In this document: piece by piece, positions 9,424 to 19,487 of the stretch
Position numbering within the stretch: position 1 is the stretch's first letter
Layout of the letters: every line of letters starts with the position of its first letter
Assembly (NCBI GenBank): GCA_030157545.1
Contig: JAOAUN010000057.1
Coordinates: 1-64,000 of the forward strand
Source: Burkholderiaceae bacterium
GTDB lineage: Bacteria; Pseudomonadota; Gammaproteobacteria; Burkholderiales; Burkholderiaceae_D
Direction of reading: 5' to 3'
Length of the DNA stretch: 64,000 bases
Notes under the pieces: generated by a model
Database searches by the model: none
The model's input: the letters and a program-made list of their open reading frames with translations, nothing else
Told to the model about the DNA's origin: nothing
Program-made: the position numbers and the translations under genes

Positions 9424-9445
9424 AAATGTTGTTAATCGAACATTT
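9424..9445. promoter_or_regulatory. inverted repeat in the LuxR / exported-protein intergenic region
   Basis: AAATGTT (9424-9430) and AACATTT (9439-9445) form a perfect 7-bp dyad with an 8-nt spacer between the divergent genes, so it could be a regulator site. Nearer the exported-protein start, CCGTCA/TGACGG (9530-9535 and 9538-9543) forms a small leader hairpin followed by GGCTTTT. Confidence 0.35.
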
Positions 9446-9574
9446 ATATTTTTGGTGTTGAGTTACCCCAAAGAAAAGCGCTTCTACCCGGTGCAATTGC
9501 GGCGACTCAAATGCTCTGCCCGTCAAAGACCGTCAAATGACGGGGCTTTTCCATTTCAACTTCGAGGAGAAATC

Positions 9575-9907
9575 ATGAAAATATCTGTGCCCAAGCCCAT
9601 CATCCTGCTGGCAGCAAGCGTATTTGCATTGACCGGCATGTCGATGGCAGCTGCGCAGCAATCCGGTCTGGTCAATGTAGATGTCAGCAATGTCGCCAAC
9701 AACATTGCCAAGAACATCAATGTCGATGTGAGCCAGATCCCTGTGACCGTTCAAGCTCCGATCGGGATAGCTGCCAATGTATGCGGCGTGAACGCAAATG
9801 TCTTGGCAAAACAAGGCACGGGCGCTGCCTCATGCGCAGCGACGTCAACCTCGACAGCGCTGGACCAGATAGTGCTGCGCCAACTTAAATCAGGAAAACA
9901 AAAATAA
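9575..9907 (+). CDS. small exported protein with chaplin-like motif
   Basis: The 110-aa protein starts at an ATG preceded by GAGGAGA (9564-9570). A clear Sec signal peptide (about 1-27: basic start, hydrophobic core, AAA-type cleavage site) is followed by an alternating Val/Asn-rich segment (VNVDVSNVANNIAKNINVDV). After that comes a hydrophobic stretch with two Cys residues 17 positions apart (NVCGVNANVL...ASC). The spacing and the xVCGxNxNVL core resemble the chaplin domain of actinobacterial surface proteins, although homology is unproven. The divergent LuxR-type gene may regulate it. It is followed by a strong hairpin terminator. Confidence 0.8.
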   Translation: MKISVPKPIILLAASVFALTGMSMAAAQQSGLVNVDVSNVANNIAKNINVDVSQIPVTVQAPIGIAANVCGVNANVLAKQGTGAASCAATSTSTALDQIVLRQLKSGKQK

Positions 9908-9931
9908 TTTGGCAGGCATGGCCGGTGTGGA

Positions 9932-9967
9932 TTCACTGCGCGCTTGCATTAGCAAGCGCGCAGTGAA
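9932..9967. terminator. strong hairpin between convergent genes
   Basis: A 16-bp perfect GC-rich stem (arms 9932-9947 and 9952-9967, loop ATTA) lies between the exported-protein gene and eda. It has no long T-run, but its position and stability suggest a shared terminator. Confidence 0.7.
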
Positions 9968-9990
9968 ACTTGTGGAATGTTGAAACCAGG

Positions 9991-10641
9991 CTAAACCAGA
10001 CCTGCAGTGTCCTCACGCAATGTCGAGGCTGAATAAGCTAAAGCGGTAATGCCGGCCCAATCGCCATGGGCAATTACATCATTTGGCGTCAGCCACGACC
10101 CACCTACACAGGCGACGTTTTCACAAGCAAGGAAAGCGTGCGCTGTCTGCTGCGCTATACCGCCGGTTGGGCAAAACATCAGATCCGGTAAAGGTCCACT
10201 CAGTGCCTTGAGCATGCCGACTCCACCGGCCGGTACTGCAGGAAACAGCTTCAGCTGCAAAAAACCAGCTTCACGCGCTGCCATCGCTTCCGACGGCGTC
10301 ATCACGCCCGGCAGCAAAGGCAGGCCACTTTGCTGTGCGGCTTTAATCAGTGAGGCAGTCAGGCCCGGCGAGACGCCAAACACAGCACCGGCATCACGCG
10401 CGCGCGCAAATTCCTCGGGACGGGTCAGGGTACCAACACCGATGATCGCTTCCGGCACAGCGTCGCTAATGGCGCGAATAGCATCAAGACCATGCGGCGT
10501 GCGCAGCGTAATTTCAAGCACGCGTATGCCGCCAGCTACCAGCGCCTTTGCCAGCGGAACAGCATCGTCAAGCCGCTGTATCGCAATCACCGGCATCACC
10601 GGTGAGGCGTGCAGGATTTCCAGCAAAGTGAGGCCGCTCAT
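9991..10641 (-). CDS. eda: 2-dehydro-3-deoxy-phosphogluconate aldolase (KDPG aldolase)
   Basis: Eda cleaves KDPG to pyruvate and glyceraldehyde 3-phosphate, the last step of the Entner-Doudoroff pathway. At 216 aa it is the normal size. The Schiff-base Lys is in LQLKLFPA (Lys about 131), the catalytic Glu in VLEITLRT (about 43), and GVGTL and GVMTPSEA are present. Its ATG overlaps the edd stop by 4 nt (ATGA), so the two genes are translationally coupled with edd upstream. Confidence 0.97.
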   Translation of the reverse strand: MSGLTLLEILHASPVMPVIAIQRLDDAVPLAKALVAGGIRVLEITLRTPHGLDAIRAISDAVPEAIIGVGTLTRPEEFARARDAGAVFGVSPGLTASLIKAAQQSGLPLLPGVMTPSEAMAAREAGFLQLKLFPAVPAGGVGMLKALSGPLPDLMFCPTGGIAQQTAHAFLACENVACVGGSWLTPNDVIAHGDWAGITALAYSASTLREDTAGLV

Positions 10642-12566
10642 AATTTTTGTCCTATTACGGTATCTTCATCACTGAAGGGCTCTGCGTCTGCATCCGGAAG
10701 CCGCACCTCATGATGCACGGCTTGCTGCAAGGGTTGAATGGGCGGCAAGTCAAACGTCGTGGCGCCCTGCTCGGCTTCACTGATGGCGTTGCGGAATACC
10801 GCAAACAATTCGCGGCCCATGCCTATGCCGTTGGTAAAGACGTTCACCGCTTCGCTGCTGCGCGCACTCCATTCAACGGGATCGACCTGCGCCTGCAACA
10901 GACCCTGCCCGGCATCAAGCCGGATCAGGTCACCCGTACGCACGCGACCTAGCGGCCCGCCAGCCAGCACCTCGGGCGACACGTGAATTGCTGCCGGCAC
11001 TTTGCCCGATGCGCCAGACATGCGGCCGTCAGTGACCAGGGCAACATGAAAACCGGCATCCTGCAGGCTACCCAGCACCGGTGTCATTGCATGCAGTTCG
11101 GGCATGCCATTTGCGCGCGGCCCCTGAAATGTGAGCACGGCGACAAAATCACGCTGCAGTTGACCATCATGATAGGCCTGCATGAATGCTTCCTGCGAAT
11201 GAAAGACAATGGCGGCAGCTTCGACTAACCTGTGCTGCGGCTTGACTGCAGATACCTTGATGACGCTGCGCCCGAGATTACCGGTCAGTAGTCGCAGACC
11301 ACCATCAACAGAAAAAGGCGCAGAAGCCGGCCGCAGTATGGAGAGCTCGGCACTTTCTGCCGGCGCGGCACGCCAGCGCACGCCCTTGCCGTCTTCTGTC
11401 AACAGGGGTTCGGCGCAATGCGCGCGCAAGCCCTGCCCGAGCACGGTCTTGACGTCTTCGTGCAAAAGACCCGCATCGAGCAGTTCGCGGATGACGAAAC
11501 CGGTGCTGCCGGCAGCATGAAAGGCATTCACATCAGCGTCGCCATTCGGGTAAATGCGCGCCAGCATCGGCACCACAGCCGACAAGTCGTTAAAGTCGTC
11601 CCAGTCGATGACGATACCGGCTGCCTTCGCAATCGCTACCAGATGCAGGGTGTGATTGGTGGAGCCACCTGTGGCCAGCAAGGCCACGATTGCATTGACG
11701 ATGGATTTTTCATCAACGATTTCACCAACCGGAATCGGCTTTGCCGACAAGCCGCTGATGGCGACTGCGCGCGCTGCGGCAGCGGCAGTCAGCGCGTCGC
11801 GCAAGGGCGTATACGGATGAATGAAGGCGGCACCCGGCAGATGCAAGCCCATAACCTCCATCAGCATCTGGTTGCTGTTGGCGGTGCCATAAAACGTACA
11901 CGTCCCTGGTTCGTGATAGGACTGTGACTCAGCTTCGAGCAAGGCTTCTCGGTCGAGCTTGCCTTCTGCGTAAAGCTGGCGGATGCGCGACTTTTCCGGA
12001 TTGGGCAGGCCGCTGCGCATGGGTCCGCCCGGTATGAATACGGCAGGTAAATGACCAAAGTGCAGTGCGCCGATCAACAGGCCCGGCACAATCTTGTCGC
12101 AAATCCCCAAATAAACTGCCGCATCAAACGTGTTGTGGGACAGCGCAACGGCAGTAGCCATGGCGATAGTGTCACGCGAGAAAAGCGATAGCTCCATACC
12201 GGGCTGTCCTTGCGTGACACCGTCGCACATCGCCGGCACGCCGCCGGCAAACTGCGCAACACCGCCAGCGGCACGCACGGCTTCTCTTATTACAGCTGGA
12301 AAGTTTTCATACGGATGGTGCGCCGACAGCATGTCGTTGTAAGCCGAAACAATCGCGACAGATGGCACCCGTTGCTCGCGCAGCTTGAGTTTGTCATTCG
12401 GCGCAAATGCAGCAAAGCCATGCGCGAGGTTGGTACAGGACAGCGCGCCGCGTTGCGGACCTGAACGAACGGCATGCTGCAGACGCTGCAGATACACAGC
12501 GCGGGTAGGCGCGCTTTTTTTCACAATGCGCGCGGTCACGGCAGACAAAACAGATTGAACAGACAT
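10638..12566 (-). CDS. edd: phosphogluconate dehydratase
   Basis: Edd converts 6-phosphogluconate to KDPG using an Fe-S cluster. The 642-aa protein has the IlvD/Edd family hallmarks: [30 protein letters not shown] (cluster Cys), [13 protein letters not shown] and the C-terminal [11 protein letters not shown] motif. It is the first gene of the edd-eda pair and is divergent from pgi. The 220-bp gap between them holds a HexR-like palindrome. Confidence 0.97.
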   Translation of the reverse strand: MSVQSVLSAVTARIVKKSAPTRAVYLQRLQHAVRSGPQRGALSCTNLAHGFAAFAPNDKLKLREQRVPSVAIVSAYNDMLSAHHPYENFPAVIREAVRAAGGVAQFAGGVPAMCDGVTQGQPGMELSLFSRDTIAMATAVALSHNTFDAAVYLGICDKIVPGLLIGALHFGHLPAVFIPGGPMRSGLPNPEKSRIRQLYAEGKLDREALLEAESQSYHEPGTCTFYGTANSNQMLMEVMGLHLPGAAFIHPYTPLRDALTAAAAARAVAISGLSAKPIPVGEIVDEKSIVNAIVALLATGGSTNHTLHLVAIAKAAGIVIDWDDFNDLSAVVPMLARIYPNGDADVNAFHAAGSTGFVIRELLDAGLLHEDVKTVLGQGLRAHCAEPLLTEDGKGVRWRAAPAESAELSILRPASAPFSVDGGLRLLTGNLGRSVIKVSAVKPQHRLVEAAAIVFHSQEAFMQAYHDGQLQRDFVAVLTFQGPRANGMPELHAMTPVLGSLQDAGFHVALVTDGRMSGASGKVPAAIHVSPEVLAGGPLGRVRTGDLIRLDAGQGLLQAQVDPVEWSARSSEAVNVFTNGIGMGRELFAVFRNAISEAEQGATTFDLPPIQPLQQAVHHEVRLPDADAEPFSDEDTVIGQKL

Positions 12567-12729
12567 GGTCAGCGCACTTTCAGCGATAAATCATTTTGAA
12601 ATAATACTACGTCTTTAAGGAAGCTCGACTTGAAGGGCTATTGTTTTAAGCAAAACGCAAAACAGCATGATAAACAAGGTCAATAATGATTTCATTTAGG
12701 CAGCGACTCAGCAATCCGCAAACAATATT

Positions 12730-12744
12730 TGTAGTGAATTTACC
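12730..12744. promoter_or_regulatory. candidate HexR operator between edd and pgi
   Basis: TGTAGTGAATTTACC matches 11 of 15 positions of the HexR consensus TGTAATTAAATTACA known from proteobacteria. A weaker copy (10 of 15) lies at 12597-12611 near edd. hexR itself is the third gene of the divergent pgi-zwf-hexR-tal run, which makes autoregulation and control of edd-eda plausible. Confidence 0.45.
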
Positions 12745-12802
12745 TTATTTTCAAGTATAGTTAAACCTGACGAATGTCCGATATCCTGTGAAAACTTGCG
12801 CC

Positions 12803-14455
12803 ATGTCCCAGTCAAACAATCCCGCAACCACACTTCCGCCCGAATTTTTGCTGTTGCAGCAGCATGCTGCGCTTGCCACGACATGGCACTTGCGTACGCT
12901 GTTTGAAGAAGATCCGCAGCGCTTCGACAAATATTCGCTGGACGCAGCCGGACTCTTCCTCGATTTTTCAAAGAACCATCTGAATGACAGCACACTGTCC
13001 CTGCTTGTTCAATTTGCTCAAAAGCGCGGCGTAGAAACACTGCGCGATGCGATGTTCAGCGGCGCGCATATTAACGTCACGGAAGACCGCGCTGTGCTGC
13101 ACACAGCATTACGCCTGCCACCTGATACGCAAATGCAGCTCGACGGTCACTCGATCACGGACGACATCCAGGCGGTTCTCGCGCGCATGGAAGACTTTGC
13201 CAGGCGAGTGCGATCTGGCAGCTGGAAAGGTTTTCGCGGCGAGCAGATTACCGATATCGTCAACATCGGCATAGGCGGCTCTGACCTGGGCCCTGCAATG
13301 ACATGCACGGCTTTGCGGCCTTATGTGCAAGAAGGCTTGCACCTGCATTTTTTGTCGAATGTGGACGGTCATGATTTCGATGCAAAACTGGCCGGTTTGC
13401 AACCGCAAACTACCCTGTTCATCATCGCGTCAAAAACATTTACCACGCAAGAAACCATGCTCAATGCGCAGGCAGCGCGCAACTGGTTTTTGCAGCACGG
13501 ACATGAAAAAGACTTGGCGCAGCATTTTGTCGCTGTTTCAACCAATGCCGAAGCCGTCAGCAAGTTCGGCATAGATACCGCCAATATGTTCCCGTTCTGG
13601 GATTGGGTAGGCGGACGTTATTCGATCTGGTCCGCGATCGGCTTGCCGCTGATGCTGGCCATCGGCAGCGATCTCTTCCGTGCCTTCCTCGCGGGTGCGC
13701 ATGCGATGGATCAGCATTTCCAGACAGCGCCACTGGAGCGCAATATGCCGGTGCTACTTGCACTGACCGGTTTTTGGTATCGCGAATTTTTCGGCAGCAG
13801 CTCGCAAATGATTGCGCCTTATCATCAGGACCTCGCTTTGTTTCCTGCTTATTTGCAGCAACTGGAAATGGAAAGCAATGGCAAGAGCGTCACACGCGAC
13901 GGCAAGCCAATTGCGACACCGACTGCACCTGTAATCTGGGGTAGCGTCGGCACCAATGGTCAGCATGCCTATTTCCAGTTGCTGCATCAGGGCACCGATG
14001 TGATTGCGGTGGATTTCATCGCTACGTTAAAACCTTTGCACTCGCACAAGCTGCATCACAAAGTGTTGCTGGCGAATTGCTTTGCGCAATCGGAAGCGCT
14101 GATGCGCGGAAAAAATATCGCCGAGGCAGAATCCGAATTGCAAGCGCAGCATATGCCAGCAGAAAAAATTCAGGCGCTGCTGCCGCACCGCGTTTTTCTC
14201 GGCAACCGTGCCAGCAACACCCTCTTGATGGAGCAACTGTCGCCCGCTACGCTAGGTGCCTTGCTCGCGCTGTACGAGCATAAAACATTTGTGCAAGGCG
14301 CGTTATGGAACGTCAACAGCTTTGACCAGTGGGGCGTGGAATTAGGCAAGGTACTCGCGGGCCGGATATTGGCCGAGCTCGATGGCAGTGCAGCAGAAAC
14401 TGCGCATGATGCTTCGACCAGTGGATTGATCGCTCGCGCCCGAGCTGCACATTAA
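12803..14455 (+). CDS. pgi: glucose-6-phosphate isomerase
   Basis: Pgi interconverts glucose 6-phosphate and fructose 6-phosphate. From the ATG at 12803 it is 550 aa; a GTG at 12788 is the alternative start. Family signatures are intact: NIGIGGSDLGP, SNVDGHD, SKTFTTQETM, the PGI signature FGSSSQMIAPYHQDL region and a C-terminal SFDQWGVELGK with the active-site Lys. It is the first gene of a plus-strand run, with zwf 14 bp downstream. Confidence 0.97.
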   Translation: MSQSNNPATTLPPEFLLLQQHAALATTWHLRTLFEEDPQRFDKYSLDAAGLFLDFSKNHLNDSTLSLLVQFAQKRGVETLRDAMFSGAHINVTEDRAVLHTALRLPPDTQMQLDGHSITDDIQAVLARMEDFARRVRSGSWKGFRGEQITDIVNIGIGGSDLGPAMTCTALRPYVQEGLHLHFLSNVDGHDFDAKLAGLQPQTTLFIIASKTFTTQETMLNAQAARNWFLQHGHEKDLAQHFVAVSTNAEAVSKFGIDTANMFPFWDWVGGRYSIWSAIGLPLMLAIGSDLFRAFLAGAHAMDQHFQTAPLERNMPVLLALTGFWYREFFGSSSQMIAPYHQDLALFPAYLQQLEMESNGKSVTRDGKPIATPTAPVIWGSVGTNGQHAYFQLLHQGTDVIAVDFIATLKPLHSHKLHHKVLLANCFAQSEALMRGKNIAEAESELQAQHMPAEKIQALLPHRVFLGNRASNTLLMEQLSPATLGALLALYEHKTFVQGALWNVNSFDQWGVELGKVLAGRILAELDGSAAETAHDASTSGLIARARAAH

Positions 14456-14469
14456 GGCTTGCATTCATC

Positions 14470-15942
14470 ATGGCCATGACTGATTTTGATCTGGTGTTGT
14501 TTGGCGGCGGTGGCGATCTGGCAATGCGCAAATTGCTGCCCGCACTGTATGCCTTATGCCGTGACAAGCGCCTGCCTGCATCCGGTCGTGTGATTTGTGT
14601 TGGCCGGCATCCGTGGGATACCGCGCAATTTATCGCCGCAGTGGAGCAACAAGCAAAGCCCCATATTGCGTCGGCTTCGCTGCAGCCAGTGCAATGGACA
14701 GAATTTTGCGCGCGCATCTGTTACATCGCGCTCGACGCCAGTGATGCCGGCAGCTATCAACCGCTGGTCGATGCCTTGCGCAGCGACGCCGTGTTAACCC
14801 GCGTGTTCTATCTGGCGACACCGCCGAGTCTGTTTGCCCATATTTGCCACAACCTCGCAGAACGCGGACTGGCTACGGCCAATTCGCGGGTTGTTCTGGA
14901 AAAACCGCTAGGTCGCGATCTCGATAGCGCACGCCAGATCAATGCCGAAGTTGGCCGCGTATTTTCCGAATCCCAGATTTATCGTATCGATCATTACCTT
15001 GGCAAGGAAGCAGTCCAGAACTTGCTCGCGCTTCGCTTTGGCAATGTGCTGTTTGAACCGCTATGGCGGCGCGAATGGATTTCCGATGTGCAAATCACGA
15101 TTGCAGAAGAAATCGGCGTTGGCAACCGCATGGGCTTTTACGATCACGCCGGTGCCTTGCGCGACATGCTGCAAAACCATCTACTGCAACTACTCTGCAT
15201 CGTCGCAATGGAGCCACCGGTATCGGACAGTCCTGATGCCGTGCGTGATGAAAAACTCAAGGTGCTGCGCTCACTGAGGCGCTTCACACAAGAAACGCTG
15301 GTTCAAAACATCGTGCGTGGCCAGTATCGCTCCGGCTATGTGAACGGCACTGCCGTTCCCGGCTACCGCAACGAAGCGGATGCCGATCCGGAATCGCGTA
15401 CCGAATCCTTTGTTGCCGTAAAAGCCGAGATCGACAGCTGGCGCTGGACTGGTGTGCCGTTTTATCTGCGCACAGGCAAACGCATGGCCGACTCACTGGC
15501 CGAGATCGTCGTGCGCTTCAAATCATTGCCGCATTCGATCTTTGCCCAAGCTTCAGCCAGCTTCCAGGCTAACTCGCTGGTGATACGACTGCAGCCTGAT
15601 GAAGGCCTGCATCTGAACCTGATGGCCAAGACGCCAGGTGACGGCATGCGGCTGAAGCCGGTCGATCTCGAGCTCGACTTCCGCGAATCTTTCAAAATGC
15701 CACGCATGGATGCCTACGAGCGCTTGCTGATGGATGTGCTGCGCGGACAATTGACACTCTTCATGCGCAGCGATGAACTCGAAGCGGCGTGGGAGTGGGT
15801 GGAACCTATCCTTAATTTTTGGGAGCAGGATGGCTCTGCGCCTGCTCCTTATGCCGCCGGCAGTTGGGGGCCGGCGGCGGCCAGCGCGCTGATAGGTCGT
15901 GACGGTTTGCAGTGGCGCGAAGAAGTACTGCCAGAGGTATGA
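14470..15942 (+). CDS. zwf: glucose-6-phosphate 1-dehydrogenase
   Basis: Zwf oxidises glucose 6-phosphate to 6-phosphogluconolactone with NAD(P)+, feeding both the oxidative pentose phosphate and Entner-Doudoroff routes. The 490-aa protein has the dinucleotide-binding loop FGGGGDLAMRKLLPALY (about 11-27; G-x-x-G-x-x-K variant) and the substrate signature RIDHYLGKE (172-180, with Lys 179). A second in-frame ATG lies at 14476. It is 14 bp after pgi and 3 bp before hexR. No 6-phosphogluconolactonase gene is present in this cluster, so that step is encoded elsewhere or is spontaneous. Confidence 0.97.
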   Translation: MAMTDFDLVLFGGGGDLAMRKLLPALYALCRDKRLPASGRVICVGRHPWDTAQFIAAVEQQAKPHIASASLQPVQWTEFCARICYIALDASDAGSYQPLVDALRSDAVLTRVFYLATPPSLFAHICHNLAERGLATANSRVVLEKPLGRDLDSARQINAEVGRVFSESQIYRIDHYLGKEAVQNLLALRFGNVLFEPLWRREWISDVQITIAEEIGVGNRMGFYDHAGALRDMLQNHLLQLLCIVAMEPPVSDSPDAVRDEKLKVLRSLRRFTQETLVQNIVRGQYRSGYVNGTAVPGYRNEADADPESRTESFVAVKAEIDSWRWTGVPFYLRTGKRMADSLAEIVVRFKSLPHSIFAQASASFQANSLVIRLQPDEGLHLNLMAKTPGDGMRLKPVDLELDFRESFKMPRMDAYERLLMDVLRGQLTLFMRSDELEAAWEWVEPILNFWEQDGSAPAPYAAGSWGPAAASALIGRDGLQWREEVLPEV

Positions 15943-15945
15943 GCC

Positions 15946-16812
15946 ATGCTGCTTGACTCCATTCGCAACCGGCTCGACAGCTTTTCCAAATCCGAGCGCA
16001 AGGTAGCGTTGGCCGTGCTGGCCAATCCTGAACTGACGATTTCAGAAAACATCACCGCACTGGCCAAACAAGCACAGGTATCGGAACCGACCGTCGTGCG
16101 CTTTTGCCGCAGTATCGGCCTGGAAGGCTGGCATGGTTTCAAGCTCAAGCTGGCGCAAGGACTGGCGCTGACACCGAAAGCCAGTGAATCGACGATGCTG
16201 CAAGATGATCTGGCATCGGATCTGGTCGACAAGATTTGTAATCGCTCGGTGAATGCTTTGCTCGACTTGCGCAGTTCACTGCGGGTCAAGAGCGTGGAAC
16301 TGGCGCTTGATAAACTCGCGAGTGCCAACAAGATTGAATTTTATGGCCAAGGCAGCTCCGGCATTATCGCCAGCGACGCGCAGCACAAATTTTTTCGCTC
16401 CGGCGTGCCTACGGTAGCCTATTCTGATCCGCATATTCACAGCATTTCCGCTGCGCTGCTCAAGCCCGGCGATGCAGTGGTCGCCATTTCACAGCGCGGC
16501 AATAATACGGCGCTGCTGCGCAGCGTCAGGCTGGCAAAAAAAGCGGGGGCCGACATCATTGCGCTGGCACCATCTGGCACGCCGCTGATAGAGATGGCGA
16601 ACGTACCGGTTGAAATTGATTTGCTCTTCGAGACCGACCCTTACACACCGATCTCGGCTCGACTCGCCTATCTGGTCGTCATCGACATCCTCGCCGTTGG
16701 CCTCGCGCTGAGAAAAGGGCCTGAGTTCCGGCGCAAAATGCTGAGTGCGCAAAAGGCTTTGCAAAAAGTTGATATGGAATTCGATTCTTTCTTGCAGCAT
16801 CCTGCACGCTGA
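15946..16812 (+). CDS. hexR: RpiR-family regulator, HexR-like
   Basis: 288 aa: an N-terminal RpiR-type HTH (about 1-77, with KSERKVALAVLANPEL and AQVSEPTVVRFCRSIG) and a C-terminal SIS sugar-phosphate-binding domain (about 120-260, with GQGSSG and ISQRGNN). HexR in pseudomonads senses KDPG and controls zwf, edd and eda; its position directly after zwf supports the same role here. The ATG follows the zwf stop by 3 bp, so it is operonic. Confidence 0.9.
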   Translation: MLLDSIRNRLDSFSKSERKVALAVLANPELTISENITALAKQAQVSEPTVVRFCRSIGLEGWHGFKLKLAQGLALTPKASESTMLQDDLASDLVDKICNRSVNALLDLRSSLRVKSVELALDKLASANKIEFYGQGSSGIIASDAQHKFFRSGVPTVAYSDPHIHSISAALLKPGDAVVAISQRGNNTALLRSVRLAKKAGADIIALAPSGTPLIEMANVPVEIDLLFETDPYTPISARLAYLVVIDILAVGLALRKGPEFRRKMLSAQKALQKVDMEFDSFLQHPAR

Positions 16813-16870
16813 ACCTGCTTTTGATTGCGTACAATAAGCCCTTCATCTCCACTCTCTTATGCCATTCGCC

Positions 16871-17809
16871 ATGAACCAGCTGGACCAATTAAAGCAATTC
16901 ACTACCGTAGTAGCCGATACCGGCGACTTTCAATCAATCGAAGCCTATGCACCACGCGATGCAACCACTAACCCTTCGCTGATTCTGAAAGCTGTGCAAA
17001 AGCCGGAATACCGGCCGCTACTGGAGCAAACAGTGCGCGAGCACAAGGGAAAAGCTAGTAGCGATATCATCGATCATTTGCTGATTGCCTTTGGTACAAA
17101 AATCCTGTCGCTCATCCCGGGTCGTGTTTCAACCGAGACTGATGCGCGCTTGTCCTTTGACACAGCAGCCACCATTGAAAAAGGCCGGGCACTGATTGCC
17201 TTGTATGAAGCCGCCGGCATCAAGCGCGAACGCGTACTGATCAAGATTGCGTCAACCTGGGAAGGCATACGCGCAGCCGAGGTGCTGGAAGCCGAAGGCA
17301 TACGCTGCAACATGACCTTGCTGTTTTCGCTGCCACAGGCAATTGCATGCGCTGAAGCCGGCGCGCAACTGGTATCCCCTTTTGTCGGGCGCATTTACGA
17401 TTGGTATAAAAAAGCCAGTGGCGAAGATTACAGCGGCGCGAATGACCCGGGTGTGCAATCCGTCAAGGGCATCTATGAGTACTACAAGAAATTTGGCTAT
17501 CCGACTGAAGTCATGGGCGCGAGCTTCCGCAATACGTCGCAAATTATCGAGCTGGCTGGTTGTGACTTGCTGACCATCAGCCCGGAGCTTTTGCAAAAAC
17601 TCGCTGACAGCGATGTGTCGATTACGCGCAAGCTTTCGGTCGAAGCTGCCGCCACAGCTGACATCAAAAAAATAACGCTGGATGAAAAAGCGTTCCGCTT
17701 CACGCTGAACAATGATGCAATGGCCACTGAAAAACTGGCCGAAGGCATACGGCTGTTTTGCACCGATGCTGTGAAGCTCGAAACGATGGTGGAGCAGCTG
17801 CGCGGCTGA
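16871..17809 (+). CDS. tal: transaldolase
   Basis: Transaldolase moves a dihydroxyacetone unit between sugar phosphates in the non-oxidative pentose phosphate pathway. The ATG at 16871 gives [20 protein letters not shown] and 312 aa, aligning with TalB; an ATG at 16859 adds four residues. ATTNPSLI, the Schiff-base Lys in [13 protein letters not shown] (about 125) and [10 protein letters not shown] are present. It is the last gene of the pgi-zwf-hexR run, with a gap of about 58 bp after hexR. Confidence 0.96.
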   Translation: MNQLDQLKQFTTVVADTGDFQSIEAYAPRDATTNPSLILKAVQKPEYRPLLEQTVREHKGKASSDIIDHLLIAFGTKILSLIPGRVSTETDARLSFDTAATIEKGRALIALYEAAGIKRERVLIKIASTWEGIRAAEVLEAEGIRCNMTLLFSLPQAIACAEAGAQLVSPFVGRIYDWYKKASGEDYSGANDPGVQSVKGIYEYYKKFGYPTEVMGASFRNTSQIIELAGCDLLTISPELLQKLADSDVSITRKLSVEAAATADIKKITLDEKAFRFTLNNDAMATEKLAEGIRLFCTDAVKLETMVEQLRG

Positions 17810-17844
17810 TACTGCTCCACTTTCTACTGGCAGTCTGTGGCCGC

Positions 17845-19296
17845 TCAGGTTTTCTGTGGCATTTGCGCCATGATCGTTTTCATGTCGAGCAGTTTGTCGA
17901 GCCTTGCAAACGATGGAAGCGACTGCAGCTGCTTCAAAGTTTCCTGATTATTTGCCGCATTATTCCAATATTGAACCATGCTCATCGCATCTTCTGCCAA
18001 CACTGGATTAAAGCGACCGTCCTGCAGCCGATCGAGAAATGGCAGCGCATCGTAAATAATTTTTTCACGTATTGAGCTCTTTATATCGGGCATCACCAGA
18101 CTGCCGATCTGCGCAATGTCAGTCTCCTTCAATCCTAGCGCCTCGGCTGCAAGATGCGCAGCGGACGCCACAGGTACCGGAGATGCCCCGACTCGTGGTG
18201 GTGGCGCTGCGGGAGGTGCATTTGGACTGATACGTGGCGGCGGTGGCGCTGGCGGGCTATTGGCTCTGAGACGTGGTGGAGGTGGCGCCGGCGGAGGCAA
18301 GTTCTGTACTGTTTCCGTTTGTGCTGTAATTTTTCCTACCTCATCTAATGAAAACAGGACCATTGCCACGTCAAGATCGGTCCGGTTTTTATCAAAATAA
18401 GCAAACAATTCGTATGCATCCTTTAATTCATTTTGGACTTGCTGGTATTTCAAAAATTCTGGTTTAGCATACTTGCTGATGTAGGAATCAGCATATTCTT
18501 TGGCCGCGACTAAATCGATTGTGCCGTCCTCAGGCAAATTCCCGCTTTTCTTCCATTCGCGCCAAGCCAAAAAATTACCGAACTGGTCTACCGAATGCCT
18601 GGCAACCTCTCTCATTTCACCAAATTTTAGCGGCACAGGATGGGGCACTTTTTTATTCAGTAATGCGGCGGAAGCTTGAATCTTTATCTGGTCATCTACG
18701 GCCACAAAATATTCTTTTGGTTTGTCTGCAAATTCAGCACATCGCTTGACTTCGTTATCGAATAATTTTTGCGCGTGGCGCGTCGCCCCTTCTTTGAAAT
18801 TTTGCGGACATACAGTGGCCACATCCTTCGCCTGATCTGCCTTGTATACCCTGATATAGTGAGAAAAACTGACCTCATCTGCATCTGCAAGTGCTACGTC
18901 ATCTGCTTTGACTACAGCAGCTACTGAATTTTCTGTGATGGATACCTTGTTTTCTTCAGCCTGGGTTTTCAAAGATTCATGAGTGTTTATGGCTAGCTCA
19001 TGAATTGATTTCGGAGTGTTGATTCCTTGATTGATATTGCGCAGCGCATTTGCTGCGTTATGCGAACCACCAAGCGCATGCTCAATCGCCGACCACGCAC
19101 TGCGCACCCCTTCCACCAATGGGCTGAAAATATCGCGGAAATAATTAATGACCACCCGAAATGCACTAGGCTTGGCTTTCAGTTCATCCGGATAAATTGG
19201 CCGGGCATCAAATTGATCGCCAACCATTTCTTCACGAGCAGACTCATCTGGCTTTGCAACTGTCGTCACTTCTCTTGCAACTTTAACTTTATCCAT
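17845..19296 (-). CDS. hypothetical protein with formin-like proline-rich repeats, 483 aa
   Basis: I do not recognise a family. The protein has no signal peptide. Residues about 335-390 are a low-complexity stretch of PPAPPPPR-type units (three to four copies, with APPPPRL, APPPPRI and AAPPPRV). They resemble the poly-proline tracts of formins and WASP-like proteins. The N-terminal about 320 residues are charged and predicted helical, and the C-terminal about 80 residues form another helical region. The ATG at 19296 follows GGGAAA; an upstream Met at 19341 is less likely. The gene is visibly more A/T-rich than its neighbours outside the proline tract, consistent with transfer. A host-directed effector is possible but unsupported by any secretion locus here. 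Confidence 0.75.
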   Translation of the reverse strand: MDKVKVAREVTTVAKPDESAREEMVGDQFDARPIYPDELKAKPSAFRVVINYFRDIFSPLVEGVRSAWSAIEHALGGSHNAANALRNINQGINTPKSIHELAINTHESLKTQAEENKVSITENSVAAVVKADDVALADADEVSFSHYIRVYKADQAKDVATVCPQNFKEGATRHAQKLFDNEVKRCAEFADKPKEYFVAVDDQIKIQASAALLNKKVPHPVPLKFGEMREVARHSVDQFGNFLAWREWKKSGNLPEDGTIDLVAAKEYADSYISKYAKPEFLKYQQVQNELKDAYELFAYFDKNRTDLDVAMVLFSLDEVGKITAQTETVQNLPPPAPPPPRLRANSPPAPPPPRISPNAPPAAPPPRVGASPVPVASAAHLAAEALGLKETDIAQIGSLVMPDIKSSIREKIIYDALPFLDRLQDGRFNPVLAEDAMSMVQYWNNAANNQETLKQLQSLPSFARLDKLLDMKTIMAQMPQKT

Positions 19297-19487
19297 GATG
19301 ATTTCCCATAAAAAAATGTCCGTTAAGAAAAACTGTCGCAAAAAATGGGTAACAACTAGCGATCAATTGTTCTGCAATCAGCCACTTACTGGGAAGCTCA
19401 GGAGGGTCAGGAAAGACCAGGCAGCAGCCTGTGAAGACATACTGAAAACCGGATCCGGAACCGGACCCGGCTATAGCGAAGATGGAA

